A DNA stretch of 64,000 nt from Smallanthus sonchifolius (lineage: Eukaryota; Streptophyta; Magnoliopsida; Asterales; Asteraceae). Each line of letters starts with the position of its first letter. The stretch's first letter is position 1. Below, piece after piece: positions 46,201 through 59,300 of this stretch. The stretch lies in assembly GCA_023525975.1 (NCBI GenBank), contig CM042020.1:16145001-16209000 (forward strand), given 5' to 3'. Position numbers and translations under genes: made by a program. The notes under the pieces were generated by a model, which was given only the letters and a program-made list of their open reading frames with translations, ran no database searches and had not been told where the DNA came from.

Positions 46201-46826
46201 AGAAAAAAACAAATAAATGGGGGATTGGGGGGCTAATTCGTATCACCCGTTTGCTATTTTTTTCATTTTACCAACTTGACCCGATTAGACCGTTCATAAG
46301 TAAATGAGTGTAAAATCAAATGGTAATGCAATGGTTCGTTATAAAATAAAAACTAATAGGCAGTCAAATCTCACTAATGACAAACAAAGGGAATACAGAT
46401 TGATCTTACACAGTCAGGCATATATTTTCAGGTCCAACAAAATAGAATATCAGAACACTACCTATCAACTCAGAAATCATAGTTCATAGAAACAAAAAAA
46501 TCAACCTTTGGCTGAAGCTTTTGCAGCTCGTTGAGCTTCTGTAAAGCACGCCGCTCAGCCTTTGTTGTTTTTGCTTTTAATGGCTTTGAATTCTTTTGCG
46601 GTGGCCCTCCAGCAACATCTCCATTATTTTCTGCATCACAAATATACATATATTATGCTTAAAAAAAAACCTTGCACACGCCATGTACATATATATGTGT
46701 ATGCATATATATGAAATGATACCACTGGGGTTGGTGGCCTACTGGCAGAGGCAAAGCCTCTTGGAGCACCTAGGTTTGGAGGTCTTGGGTTCAAGTCCCG
46801 TATGAGTAAAGAAATTCGCCTTTCTT

Positions 46827-46861
<35 letters not shown>

Positions 46862-48957
46862 GAGGGGCATTCTTTTAAGAACCATTATTACAGTGAAAAT
46901 CAAGAGAACTGCATCTTCTATTGTATACCAAGCTTTATTAATTATACAGTAGTAAAAAAACAAATAAAGGGGTATTATAGGTATTTTACAACACTCATTA
47001 TCTCTCATCCATAAATCCCTCAACCCACATCTTCCCTCTCTGTCATCTCTATAACCCTTCCGATACCACCCAGCAGTTGCTGCCCCTATCCCAAAATGTA
47101 TCTTGCATCCAAAAGAGATGGTTCCTCCACCTACACAAAACGTCGTTTGTTGCTACCACTCTCTACTACCGTTATTCAAGCCGGAAAACCCCCTCTTAGA
47201 CCCCAATTGGAACATGAAAGTCACCGATCGTGTGTGTCCCTGGTCTATTCACAAGAATCGACAATATCGAACCAAAATTAGTTCTCTATTTCATCAAGAG
47301 AGAAGAAAGCGAACTACAAATCTTCGTGTCACAGCCTATTTTTGGCTAGGGTTTCAAAATATCCGGCGATTGAGGATATTACGAACAGGTAAATAATTTT
47401 TTTGCGATTGAATGATACAGATGTGGTTATAGAAAAGCTAGTGATAGCGATAGAGCCGATTTTGATTTTTAGGGTTTCAAGAAGAGGAAACGCCACTTGT
47501 GCTTGACGAAAGGAAATTGGGTACCGCATGAGGTAATACATTAAAAAATGCATTCGATACATACCCTCATGAATGAATTTTGATTATTTTTTTTACATAT
47601 TTTGACTAACAATGGCGACTAAGATTAACAGGGCTGGGACATTTCAAGCAGATATCAATTCTAAAACTTGAAGAAAGGAATCACCAAGGATTCTGCAACA
47701 GGTAAAAATGCATAAATGCATTTGACTCTAATAATTTTTCATTGCAATATCTTGAATGTAGATTTTACCATTATAGTTTGCTAAAACAACAAACAAGGTT
47801 CCTATTTAGTCACCATATATCACATATGAACCCAAAAAAAATACAATTTTCATAAAGTCAAACGGTGTGCTAGCAAATGTAAACGCATCTCAATAGGAAA
47901 AGTCATAAAACAAGGAATAAACAAAATTAAGTTACATTTAGGATTATAAAGTTGTAGTAAACTTCTCTATTCACTACATACTGTTTTTTTTACGGTTCCA
48001 CCAAATTCATTTTCCCTCCCAGTTATACTGTAATTATCATATACTAACACTTTATTATCATGCAGGTGATCAATTGAAAATGAAAAATAGAAGAGGGAAA
48101 ATGAGTTAGAAGAACACGAGCAAGAAAGCGATGCAGATAATGCTTAAAAGAATTAAAGAAAATGCAACCTCAAGTAAAAGTAAGCCAAGAAAAAAGTACT
48201 GAAAAAAGAAGAGAATTATGCATCAAAGAAGCTTCCTCTAATCCGAGCACGGACCACACCCAAACTGATATGCTAAGCAATACATGGATCAGACAAAGTA
48301 CAAAGGAATTATGTTGATGAAATGGGTTTTGGCAAAATGCCAAGCAATACATGTATCTTTTGAATGTTTATGACCATATTTAACTTTTAGATGATTTAAA
48401 TTAAGCACTTATTGAAAATTGGAATGTTATTTGGAAATCAATGGCAAGTGTGTACCTACATTAGTGCATATCAGATTTAATACCTGAGAGAATGCATAAG
48501 TGCACTAGTGCATTATATGTGCATATATGCATTGATGAATATGAGCATTACTAAATAGTACATTAGTGTATACATGCAATACTAATTTGTATTTGGATTA
48601 CACATGAGCATTATTGCATTTGCAAAACATTGCATATAAGGATTGTAAAATATGCGTTAGAATTTAGACATGTATTAATGCATATGCATTTGAGAAGTAG
48701 TGCATGCATTTAATTAAGTCAATTCTAAAGGTTTTAATTGATTGAGAAAACATTGCAAAAGAATAGAATATAAAAAAAAAACAAGTAACCGTTAGAAAGC
48801 AGTTAGTAGAAATTAACCCACTAACAAAAATCCAATTTGAAAAAGTACCATAATGCCCCTGTGATTTTCTAGAAAAATGAAAAAAAAATATATATATGAT
48901 TGGTTGGTAATGGTTCTTTTAGTTCTCAACATTTATTTGGTTCTTAGTTGAATGGCT

Positions 48958-48998
<41 letters not shown>

Positions 48999-49988
48999 GA
49001 TTAATCATGCACATGCACATAAGACCAGAGACTATAGTCCAAGAAGATAAAATGTATACTGAAACAGAAAAAATATATTGTGTATGCATGTACATAATAT
49101 CACTACAATAACTCTTAAAACAAACATGAAATTTTAAACTACTTAACAAAACTGTTAAAAAGTTGGTGTTTCACAAAGTAATTAAAGATGATCATATGAT
49201 TAGTAAAAGCAAGTAAACTCTCTTTAAACCCTTATACGGAAAAAAAGCTTTGGCAGATAACAAATCTATATGTATATCTATACTATCTAATAAACAACTA
49301 AACTAGGGGGCACGTGTCATGTTATTCCCGCTTCTATATCATTAACCAAATAAATTTAATATGAATTAACATTTATCAATTACAAAAAAAATTAATACCC
49401 AGTTGAAATAAAATTGAATTTATAATTGTCACATCATATTTTAAAAAGACATAAATATTATATTACAAAGTATATAAGATTACATTTATTCAATATTACT
49501 GTGTAAAATATACAGGTACTACTGATTTCGAGATATATTTTTATACCATTATTCGATGCTTCAATTGACTGCGTCAAATCAGGGCCGCCTGTAGGAACAG
49601 CAGCCGTGAATCTCCCGGAATTGTCCCGCTTAATCCAATTAGCCGAATCCTCGGAGAACTCCCCGTCGATTCCTATCCGGCTATACGGAGATCGTGTCGG
49701 AGAGGCGCTGAAAACAGAATCAGACATGGTATAGCTCCCAGCTGGCAAGCTATCCACCGGCGGATGAACACGCAGTTGAGACACCGTTGGAACGGCCATA
49801 CCGACGGCACGGGACAGGTTGTCGGAGGCATGGCGAGCCGGCGGTATCATGACGGGAGAAAGGGGATTGGAGATAGGAGACTGAGCCGCCGGGCCCGATT
49901 GCGTGCGCTCTGGCGGTGGACCAGGAGTGAAGAAGCCGACCTTACGGACTTTGGGATCGATCACGCGTGACGGCCGGCGAGGGTCCAT
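40274..49988 (-). CDS. Translation initiation factor eIF2B subunit delta, seven exons, with a one-base deletion in exon 2
   Basis: eIF2B is the nucleotide exchange factor that reloads eIF2 with GTP; delta is a regulatory subunit. Exons read on the minus strand: 49988-49547, 46630-46506, 44872-44547, 43470-42723, 42353-42260, 42167-42113, 40336-40274, all with GT...AG introns. Exon 1 (MDPRRPSRVIDPKVR) is Pro/Ser-rich; exons 2-3 are Lys/Arg-rich; exons 4-7 form the conserved C-terminal domain (VGLQFLAGDIM, ILTYGSSSLIE, VIVDSRPNLEGQ, GTVYSTVGTACIAMVAHA, ENLQLLNLAYD, then IPPTSVPVIV). Exon lengths sum to one base short of a whole number of codons (618 with stop). The fault is near 46534, between the ERRALQ and AQRAAKA stretches, which lie in different frames. 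Real mutation or sequence error. Confidence 0.93.
40765..41066 (-). mobile_element. tRNA-derived SINE in eIF2B delta intron 6
   Basis: On the minus strand: GGGGTCTGGTCTAGTGGTTA (A box), GGTTCGATCCCG (B box, 41002-41013), a ~250-base body and a 3' tail CTATC followed by an A run (40765-40775). Same strand as the gene. Confidence 0.85.
41537..42063. mobile_element. Foldback element with G-rich telomere-like core, in intron 6
   Basis: The ends are inverted repeats of ~110 bases (TAAGAAGTAGTTTTTCG at 41550 against the complement of CGAAAAACCACTTCTTA at ~42035; GTTGGAACCGTCTCGTCGAA against TTCGATGAGACGGTTCCAAC). The centre (41680-41965) is TTTAGGG/TTTAGGTTTTTGGGGG repeats with many G runs. Flanked by ATATATGTGTG on both sides. 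Confidence 0.75.
43894..44372. mobile_element. hAT-type MITE in eIF2B delta intron 3 (479 bp)
   Basis: Terminal inverted repeat CAGGGGCGGAT at both ends and a perfect 8-bp target duplication GTCGGGGG (43886-43893 and 44373-44380), diagnostic of hAT elements. Non-coding; subterminal CCCCC-rich blocks (GGTGAACCCCC) repeat at both sides. Confidence 0.93.
46725..46832 (+). mobile_element. tRNA-derived SINE-like element in intron 1
   Basis: A-box-like TTGGTGGCCTACTGGCAGAG and B-box GGGTTCAAGTCCC (46789-46801), antisense to the host gene. The 3' body is short and ends in a GT/TA microsatellite. Confidence 0.65.
46858..48961. mobile_element. Large non-coding DNA element in intron 1, TA-flanked
   Basis: The left end GAGGGGCATTCTTTTAAGAACC and the complement of the right end (GGAGCCATTCAACTAAGAACC) are imperfect inverted repeats, each next to a TA microsatellite. 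The interior has splice-like and GCAT-rich sequence (48440-48720) but no convincing gene. Family uncertain. Confidence 0.45.
49270..49300 (+). mobile_element. Helitron-like 5' terminus in intron 1
   Basis: ATCTATACTATCTAATAAAC resembles the plant Helitron start (TCTATACTAT...AATAAA) after an A. No matching 3' end nearby. Confidence 0.35.
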
Positions 49989-49999
49989 CGGCAATTATT

Positions 50000-50146
50000 A
50001 GTTGCTACTGCAGCGGCGGCGGCGGTGGTGGTGCTGAAGTTTCGATCAATGGAGTGTAGAAATCTGAAATTTTCATGACGGATGAGTAGACCTAGGGTAG
50101 GAACTCCATTGACGAATCGGAATCGGAATCGGAATCGGAATCGGTG

Positions 50147-50177
<31 letters not shown>

Positions 50178-50180
50178 GTT
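50000..50180 (-). promoter_or_regulatory. 5' leader/promoter-proximal region of eIF2B delta with microsatellites
   Basis: Just upstream of the start codon: a CGG/TGG run (50012-50033), GGAATC repeats (50118-50145) and GATGAC repeats (50147-50174) on the plus strand. Such runs are common in plant 5' leaders. No TATA box is claimed. Confidence 0.5.
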
Positions 50181-51146
50181 TGCAAGTAGCAGAGTACAAT
50201 TTAGGCACCGTTTCAACAAGTTTTTTTATATTATAAAACATTGCGTCTTTTTAACGGCTTTTGAAGGAAAAACATAGAGGTGGGCCGATAACAAAAAAAA
50301 AACCTAAATTAAATAGCAAACTAGTTGGATAGTCGTGGCGGGTGTCAGGTCGTCTAATTCGTTCATAACAGGTTCGGTTCGTCATATTACCAAAAAGCTA
50401 AAGTCACTCGATATAGGCAATGATACCACAAAAAAAACTCAGTTTTGAATACAACTCTGTTTTCAAATAAATTTTTATCAGAACGCTGACATTTTACAAA
50501 AAAATAATCTCTCGTATTTTTTAATAGTTTAGGAAATGAACAATTTAATGCATAAGCTTTTAGGCTTTAGCCCTCTTTAGAACTCATTTATAAGTGGAAT
50601 ATGACATTATAATACAAAAAAATAGCCTCTCACTTTCTAATAGTTTTTCCCCCTCGTGCTCTATGGCAAGAGTCAAGTCATTTTTCGACAACGTCATGCG
50701 GCAGGAGCTTGGTCGTTATCGGTTCGGGTCGTAGAAAAACATAAAAGCGAATACCGAGACCTGTTCCGATAATACCAATACCGGCAATGATGTTGTTCGC
50801 TCATAATAGGTTCATTTCGTCACAATACTATAATGGTAACGACACTCGATATAAGGTACGATACAAAAAATTTTTGATTTTGAATACAACTCCGTTTAAA
50901 AAAAATTTATATCGGAACGTTGACAAAAAAAACTAAAAACGGTGCACTTCATTTTTTGAAAAAAAAATTAACGAACAAAAGTTATTAAAAAAAACGAAAT
51001 TATTAGAAAATAAAACGGGTTAAAAGCGTATATTATATATAGTATAAGGGGTGAAAATGAAAATAAAAAAAAGCCAAAGAGGATGACGTGTCAAAATCTA
51101 AATGGGAATGACAATATTCTACTTGGTTGTACTTTAATCTTTATTA
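50181..51146. other. Intergenic, low-complexity
   Basis: AT-rich, with two related ~250-base blocks (50340-50480 and 50750-50900, sharing GTTCGTCA..ATACCAA, CACTCGATATA and TTTTGAATACAACTC). No gene seen. Confidence 0.4.
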
Positions 51147-51413
51147 GGCCATCCGTGGTGGTGGCGTGAAAGAGGTGGCATGAGCCACCTGGCACAATCA
51201 TGGGTGCGGAACACCGCCCCTTAGGGCATGAAAAGGGGCGTGGGGTTGGTGGTGTGAGGCGTTGGGGCTTGGCTTGTGTGTGTGTGTGTTATGTATTTAT
51301 TTGTGTGTAGATAGTGAAACCACTACGCACCATAGTGATTTTGTTTAGTGATTGCCCCGTGTTGATGTGGCGGTGACGTGACAGGTGTGAATGTGAAACC
51401 ACTACGAATGGCC
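51147..51413. mobile_element. PIF/Harbinger-type MITE (267 bp)
   Basis: Terminal inverted repeats GGCCATCCGTGGTGG and the complement of ACCACTACGAATGGCC, with the 3-bp TTA target duplication (51144-51146 and 51414-51416) typical of PIF/Harbinger elements. GC-rich, non-coding. Confidence 0.88.
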
Positions 51414-51521
51414 TTATAATAAAGTTTAAATATTACTGAATTAAAAGTAAATATTTTTAAAAGTATAATATCATATGCATGTATATGTATGTATATAAAA
51501 TGAAAAAATTGTGAGAAACTA

Positions 51522-51555
51522 GTATTTCAACCTGCGCTTTACAGCGGGACGAAAG
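51522..51555 (-). mobile_element. Helitron-like 3' terminus, minus strand
   Basis: The reverse complement reads CCGCTGTAAAGCGCAGGTTG then AAATACTAG|T, a short hairpin before CTAG. The body would extend to the right; the other end was not found. Confidence 0.45.
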
Positions 51556-54500
51556 CGTGTTGTAACGGTGACACTGACGTGATGGGAGTACATGAATGGA
51601 GCCCGCCAATTCCCAAAACCAATTTCAAAAAGGTTTTTTGTTATTTGCACACATCTACCTGTTATACGCAGACACAATCATTGCGTCGCATATGATTCGT
51701 ATTGTACCATACTACCCGTATGCTTCAAAAACAGTCAAATCAAACACTGTTACGGGTAGTATTGTAAAATACGGTTAAGGGCATACAGGTAGTATGGTAC
51801 CGTACGGTTAAGGGTGTACGAGTTGTATGGTACAATACGACCCGTATGCCCTATATCCTTTAATTTTTAATTTTTTATTTATTGTGAACTCAATAAAACT
51901 AGATAGATAGATACATGAAAAAATTACAAAATGGCAACTACTATTTTGTTTTTTTGTGAAGTTTTTGTATTAGTTCTTGTAGTTCTATTACTGTCTGCAT
52001 CTAATTAAAGGCTCCACACCATATCACCTCCCCAACCTCTATACCATCCCCTTCGACCGCTGACAACCATCTCTTGAATGTCGGATACGCATTTGTTAAC
52101 TTCAATACATGTGAAATAGATTGATTGAGGTTCAGGGTTAAAGGTGATAAAAGTGTATGTATGTGAAGTGTATCAGATTCTGTGAGAGGTTATTGTCTTT
52201 CACATAAGTTTTGATATTGTCTTTCATATGTAGATTGGTCGTAAGTCAAACACCATGTCTTTCACATGTGAAATATACTGATTGTTTTAATTTAGACCCG
52301 AAATCATCGAGTTGATCACAATGCAAACCAGTGTTTTATTATATCGTCATGCCATATTGATCAAGGAAAAAAGGCTATAGTAAACAACTTTAAATGGTGG
52401 ATATCTGTATGTTGAAAGTCTTCCTCTAAATCTGACAAAGATGTTGACCCATCATTTCCTTCATATATGGATTGGTCGAACACTAAAAAGTCAAACACCA
52501 TGTTTCCTTAATGTCTGAACTCAATAAATTCAAACTCTTACACTCCATTATCTATCACAATCTTCCTCCAACCATCACAAAATACGAGAGTCACTGTAGA
52601 CATCGTTTACGTAAGCATGGTTTGAAAACGGTTCACCATGCAACAATATCTTTGGCTCAAACTGGTGACGGAAACCCCGAGGTTGCGGTTGCATCAACGA
52701 CGACGGGAATCCGGCACCGCCTCTCTAAAATCTAATAAGTAATAATCAATGATCACCATACGGATCATCGCCTGATCGGATAAGCATGTATAGTTTAAAG
52801 AAGACGACGTCAGGAACACGTGATTGTACTGCTGCGTGTCAAGTCCTCTAAAATTGAACTCCATTGTTGGTTTGTTACAAAGGAAAAGATGAGTGTTTAT
52901 AGTGCAATACTTGCGTCTTCGGTGAGTATGGTTTGAATGTTTGGCCATGGTTGTGGTATCTTAAGCTACACGCGCGACTGCAATAATAATATGTGGTAAG
53001 GGTAAAAAGAGCATCTACATACAATTATTATTCAACTTTTACTATTTTAAGTTATAAACAAACAAAAACATCTCATCCCATAATTATAAAATTATTAATG
53101 TGTGAAATTGATACGACCCGTATGCCTAAAATTCGGTCAGTGTTGACAGTATGTTACGCGACTCTATGTTTTGCTCTGTTATCTGCTTCACCATACCAAG
53201 CTCTTTTTCAGACAACCTCATTGAAAATGCATGCCCCTCCGGATATTCTGCAGGTTCATGGTTATATGTATCGTTCGTCACCTCTAATATCCAGCCACCA
53301 GCTTTTATTTCGTACTCACCTTTTAGTTCAAATAAGCAGTCTGTTTTTTTGGTGTCAGTCTTTCTAACTGTGGTGCTCCCTTATATTTGCCACCGCGATC
53401 ACATCTAAGCCATACATTCACGACATCGCCGCTTTTCCTAGATCGTTTGGTGACAATAAGTCAATAACACAACCGTTCTTATGACTATGGATATTATACA
53501 TAATCTGAAAACGAATTTTTCCACTACCACTATTGTTATTTTTATGCTATGATTATGGATATTATACATAAGGGAAAGTGAATATGGTGTGGAGATGGAT
53601 CTGATTATATTACAATTATGCTAATAAGATGTTATAGTTGTCAGATTCACTATGTTCATTTATATTGTTTGGACCCAACTACAATTCTATGGGTATGTGT
53701 CCAATGTGGATACCATAGATCATAGAGATTTAAATTGTATAAGAAGGTTGGAATCGGTTTGCACACCTTGAGAAACTGAGACAGGGCATTGAAGTCCAGA
53801 TATAACTCTATCTAGATGACAGAGCATTGTTTCGACTGCGTGTTTAAAACCCGTCTGCATTAACGTCATCACTTGAGATTTAATCACAACTTTTATTTGT
53901 TGCTGATAGTATGAGATTTGATCTTAACTTCTCAATGTCGGTGGGTGATCATTCTCTTATCAAACTAATACCTTGAGCCACCTCATCTTTCTTCTCTTTA
54001 TGTTTAGGAGGTTCTTCTCGCTCCGACTTTTGTTGATTTTAACAATATCAAACATTGTAGCAATAATTTGATCCGTGTATTATTTATTTCAAAAAACTAA
54101 TACGGGTTGTATGTTTTAATACAACCCGTATGTAGGGGTTGTATAGGACATTACCGCCCGTATAATATTGGAACGCATTGACCTATACGGCCCGTATGGG
54201 GAGATGAATGACAAGTGTCAGGTGTAACAACTTTTGTCGTTTGACTAAGGGGAATACGTGCCATATGGTACAATACGACCCGTATTGGTTTATGCTAATA
54301 ACAATTTCGGGTGTATCTATAACAGTCCCCTTCCAAAAATCATGTGTAGCCAACTTTAAAACGAAATCACACTCTCTCTCATCTCTCTATTTGATTTCCT
54401 TTCTGTAGTCACTCACGACCATCGCGTTTAACGACCATCACCGTTTACCACCACCGTCGTCACCCACCACCACCACCACGCCGGCACCACCACCTTACTT

Positions 54501-55282
54501 GCAACCAATGCCTCCAACACCACTACAGGCCACAACAGCCCCGTCGTATCTTCACCGCCAACGGTCTTTCCCACCGGAGCAATAGAGCATGTCACCTATA
54601 TGCAAGCCGCCATCGCTTAGATCTGCACTCTAACCACCTTGATAGTCGTTCTTCCATTTCCAGTGGCTTATACCTCTCCGGCCACCACCTGAAACCGCCT
54701 TCGTTTTTTTCACCATCTTTTTTTCGTTTAGATCTGCAACAAGTTCATCTTCTTCCCTTCGAAATCAGATTTGCTCCACCTCTCTCTGTTAGATATGAAG
54801 CCATGCGTCGCTCTGTTCATCTTCTCACTCCGGTCTTATCTCCTACATCACCACCCCTTACCGCCATTGTTTTGAGCACCATCGTCTTCAAATCATAGAT
54901 CTGGTTTAGTAGTCCTATGATTTTGATATATATATTAAATGAACCGTGACACGTGGACTTGGAGGAATGTCGGTACTGTAGTAACTGACATCCTACTTTT
55001 ATATATGGTAGTAGGAAATAATTTCAACCATTAATATAGATAATTAGAGCATCCACCATAAGTACATCTAATACCATCAAAAAACGTGTCTAGTCAGCTG
55101 TCATATCAGAAAAACACTCATTATTCAAATCAAATTAACCGAACCATTTAACCAACCTGTTATGAAATGTAAAACCGAAACATTAGGAATAACCAAAGAT
55201 CATAATACCCCTTTTTAGAGAGAGAGAGAGAAAGAAAGGCAAGCTGAAAGGATGGTTCTTTGTAGTTTGTAGCGAAGCTGCT
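51556..55282. other. Intergenic region without a supported gene
   Basis: It holds palindromic CCGTA/TACGG clusters (51700-51860 and 54100-54290), pieces of CCACC/CACCG-rich sequence (54420-54880) that give no long frame, and AT-rich sequence. Short frames at 52511, 52993, 53151 and 54208 have no recognisable motif. Confidence 0.4.
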
Positions 55283-55615
55283 AGTATTATATGTTATGAA
55301 GAAGTCGTATTTTTTTATTCTCGTCCTAACCTTTTATCTTAGTTTGTCAAAAATTAGATAATGTTTTAAATTATATATCAAGCTTTTATTCTACATTAGT
55401 CATTAAACTACGGTAAACTTTCTAAGTGTGTGTTTACAAATTCGCTCATAGTATTATATGTTATGAAGAAGTCGTATTTTTTTATTCTCGTCCTAACTTT
55501 TTATCTTAGTTTGTCAAAAATTAGATAATGTTATCTATTTTTTAAATTATATATCAAACTTTTATTATACATTAGTCGTTAAACTACGTTAAATTTCTAA
55601 GTGTGTGTTTATAGA
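55283..55615 (+). repeat. 167-bp tandem duplication
   Basis: AGTATTATATGTTATGAAGA to AAGTGTGTGTTTA occurs at 55283 and again at 55450, with a few substitutions and one small indel. Confidence 0.9.
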
Positions 55616-56148
55616 TGATGTTTGTGATGATGACGAATATTCAAAACACATGAAGATAACTAAAAAGCATAAAAAATATGATAAATATAATAACAAAAAG
55701 ATACAATTAATAAAAACAAATATTTAAACTTGATAATTATTAATAATAATGATATAAAATATAAAATTACGAAAATAATTGTTTTTTCATATGTGATCTA
55801 CCGCTATAGTCATGTGAGAAAGAAATCGTCGTTATAGCCAGAAGCTAAGAGAGACTAATCAACAGTGTGGGTGGTTTTATGCGATTTTGTCAACTTATCA
55901 AAAAGCCAGAGCACGATAGGTGTCCTTCATACATGTAGAGTTTTCATTACACTCACATAAAGAGGTAGGGTCCTCGCTCAATTTGGTACTCGTTTAAAAG
56001 GGTTGAGTCTTTTTACCCTTTTTAGCTAATTTAAATACACGTATTCGAGGTTTACAAGACTTCCTTATACCACTTCATTGTACGGAGATAGCAGGCTAGC
56101 TAAGAATGGTGGCTAAATAATGTTTTATGTTGTAGACGGTGTCTTACC
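55616..56148. other. AT-rich flank of the copia element
   Basis: No feature recognised; ends with TSD TTACC at 56144-56148. Confidence 0.4.
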
Positions 56149-56353
56149 TGATGGAAAACAGAGGGTAGAAGAAACAAAATTCTCTGAATAATTCTTAATA
56201 ATTTCAATGATTACAAATCTGTTTTTATAATAGAAATACACAAAAGGAAAAACAATCATGTCCAAAAAATTGTTCTGTAATTGAGGAAACTAAATCGGGA
56301 AATGATGTAGAACTGATCCCTTAATTGCTCTCCAAGAGTCCTCTTTTCTAACA
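56149..56353 (-). repeat. 3' LTR of the copia element
   Basis: On the minus strand it starts TGTTAGAAAAGAGG and ends TGTTTTCCATCA. Against the other LTR: A/G at ~56230 and T/G at ~56275. Confidence 0.95.
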
Positions 56354-59300
56354 CTCCCCCTCAAGTTGAGTAGTGGGGTCCCCAATACTCAACTTGCTTA
56401 GACATCTGTTAAAATCACTTCTAGAAACAGCTTTTGTGAGAATGTCTGCAAGTTGTTCTTTTGATGGAACAAATGGAAGTTCCACAATTCCAGCCTCTAA
56501 CTTTTCTTTGATAAAATGACGGTCAACCTCCACGTGCTTTGTTCGGTCATGCTGTACCGGGTTTTCTGAAATTTGGATTGCTGATGTATTATCACACTTA
56601 ACCTTACTAGCCTCCTTTGAACAGAAACCAATATCTGTAAGCAGTTTTCGTAACCATAAAACTTCTCCTAGTGCTCGAGTTATTCCTCTAAATTCAGCTT
56701 CTGCACTCGATAGAGCAACGACTTTCTGTTTCTTGCTTCTCCATGTAACAAGGTTTCCACCCACTAAAGAGAAGTAACCTGATGTAGACCTCCGATTTCC
56801 CTTATCTCCGGCCCAATCCGCATCCGTGTAAACTTCTACATTTAGATGACCGTATGATTTAAACATCACTCCATGGCCGGTCGTGCCCTTCAGATATCTC
56901 AGAATTCTCTGGACTGCCTCCATGTGATTTACTTGTGGTTGGTGCATAAACTGACTAACCACTCCCACTGCGTATGCGATATCAGGCCGAGTATGAGATA
57001 GGTAGATTAACTTACCCATCGGGCGTTGGTATCTTTCTTTATCTGCTAATTTCCCATTTGGCTCCATGTGAAGTTTATGATTGACTATCATCGGAGTATC
57101 CACAGGTTTACAATCAACAAGCCATGTTTCTGTTAAAAGGTCCAGAATGTACTTCTTCTGGCAAATAAAGATCCCATGTTTAGATCTAAGAACCTCAATT
57201 CCAAGGAAATACTTTAGGTTTCCCAAGTCCTTCATTTCGAACTTTGAAAACAATTTTTCCTTTAGTTGCTTCATCTCTTCTTCATCATCTCCAGTAATAA
57301 TCATATCATCGACATATATGATTAAGCATGTTACACGGTCGTTTCTTTGTTTGAGGAATAGAGTATGGTCAGCATTACTTTGTTTGTACCCATACTCTTT
57401 CATTGCAAGAGTGAATTTACCAAACCAGGCTCTAGGAGACTGTTTCAGTCCGTATAAAGATTTCTTCAATAGACACACTTCTCTTCCGAAGCCTTCTGTG
57501 AACCCCGGAGGAGCGTTCATGTAAACTTCTTCTTTTAAATCTCCATGCAGAAACGCATTCTTAACATCAAACTGATGAAGAGGCCATCCCTTATTTGTTG
57601 CTATAGAGAAAAGTACTCTAATTGTATCAATCTTTGCAACTGGAGAAAACGTTTCAGAATAATCAATTCCAAACGCTTGAGTATACCCTTTGGAAACTAA
57701 TCGAGCTTTATACCTCTCGATGGTACCATCTGGTTTATATTTAATGGAAAACACCCACCGACATCCAACAGTTTTCTTTCCCAATGGGAGAGTACACTTT
57801 TCCCATGTGTTATTTTTCCAAAGGGCTTGCATTTCAGTCTCCATGGCCTCTCTCCATGCCTTTGTATTCAGGGCCTCTTCTACAGTACTTGGTATTTCTT
57901 CTGAGTATAGAGAAGCAACGAACGCTTTGGCATTTTTAGACAAGTTCCCCACAGCTATGTTGGCCACAGGATACCTGGATCCCTTTGTTTCCCTATCAGG
58001 GGAATATCGTTTTGGAGGAACTCCCCTGTTGATTCTGGGAGGTAAAGTATATGTTTCTGTGGCCATTTCAGAGTTGGGTTGTTCGCTCGTCTCCACCCCT
58101 TCATTAGTTATCTCCCCCTGCTCACTGTCCTGGTTTTCACCATTAGTAGTAATAATTGGAGTCAATTCAACGTTTTCAGGGATTTGTGATTCACTTACTT
58201 GGAACATCGGATCGGGAGATTCTTGGATGGTGGCACTGGTTGACGTTGGTGGTGATGTTTCGGATGTGTGAGGTGACTCCCCCTGACTTGGAAAAGGAAA
58301 AGGAACCCATCTCAACCAACTCAGTGAGTCCAAATGATCCTTCTCCCCCTGACCACTGTGTTGAGAGTCGTAAAAGAACTCTGTTTCCAGAAAATCACAG
58401 TTCATTGTGACAATCATATGTCGTCTTTTAGGACTGTAACATCGATAGCCCTTTTGGTTAACCCCATATCCTAGGAAGACACATTTTTTGGCACACGGAC
58501 CTAGTTTGGATCGATCAGTTTTGGGTATGTGAGGAAAAACAGAGCAACCAAAGATCCGAGGTTGTAAGGTGAGGATCGGAGGAACTTTTGTAAAAGTGGA
58601 TAGAGTATCGATGGGAGTCTTTAATGAAAGAATTTTGGTGGGTAACCGATTAAGAAGATAAACCGAAGTAGCAAGAGCCTCAGGCCAGAAAGACTTTGGA
58701 ACCTTAGATTCAAGCATGATAGCTCGAGTCATTTCTAACAAGATACGATTCTTGCGTTCTACTACACCATTTTGTTCAGATTGTTTTGGGCACGTGGTTT
58801 GGTGAATCATACCTTTGGTTTGTATGAGTTGTTGCATGGAGTTGTTAACAAATTCTCCTCCATTATCAGATCGTAGAATCTGAATGTTGGTTTTAAATTG
58901 AGTTTGGACCATGGCGTAGAAAATGGTGAATTTTTCAAAAACTTCAGACTTGTGTTTTAAAAAATACACCCATGTCATACGAGTACAATCATCTACAAAT
59001 AGTAAGAAAAACCGAAAGTGTTGCCCTCCATTAACTTCGGCAGGGCCCCAAACATCAGAATGAACTAACGAAAAAGGTTCATTAACTCTCGTATTGCTTG
59101 GTTTGAAATATTGTCGATGGCTTTTTGCCAAGATACAAGTCTCATAATTTAAAACAGTATTTGAAGGAAACAATTCAGGAAATAAAAGATGTAAATAACC
59201 CGAAGAAGGATGCCCGAGTCTTCTATGCCACAACCATGCTTCCCTATCCTTAGTTCCATGAGCAAGCATTGCATTACTTGATCGAGTCACCTCATCCACA

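Noticed and set aside
47103..47396. 97-codon frame in eIF2B delta intron 1
   Set aside because: No recognisable domain, lies in a repetitive element; splice-like sites alone are not enough.
49116..49150. TA-rich region as a promoter
   Set aside because: TA microsatellites at 48961-48994 and nearby are simple repeats inside an intron.
49988..49994. Start of eIF2B delta two codons further upstream
   Set aside because: The upstream codon is TTG; the first ATG in frame is at 49988.
53151..53408. 85-codon frame in the intergenic region
   Set aside because: No motif; overlapped by another equally poor frame.
54420..54900. CACC-rich stretch resembling a proline/histidine-rich coding exon
   Set aside because: Stops occur in all plus frames over short distances; low-complexity only.
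57690..58271. Plus-strand frame of 193 codons antisense to copia
   Set aside because: Shadow of the Pro/Ser-rich linker of the polyprotein.
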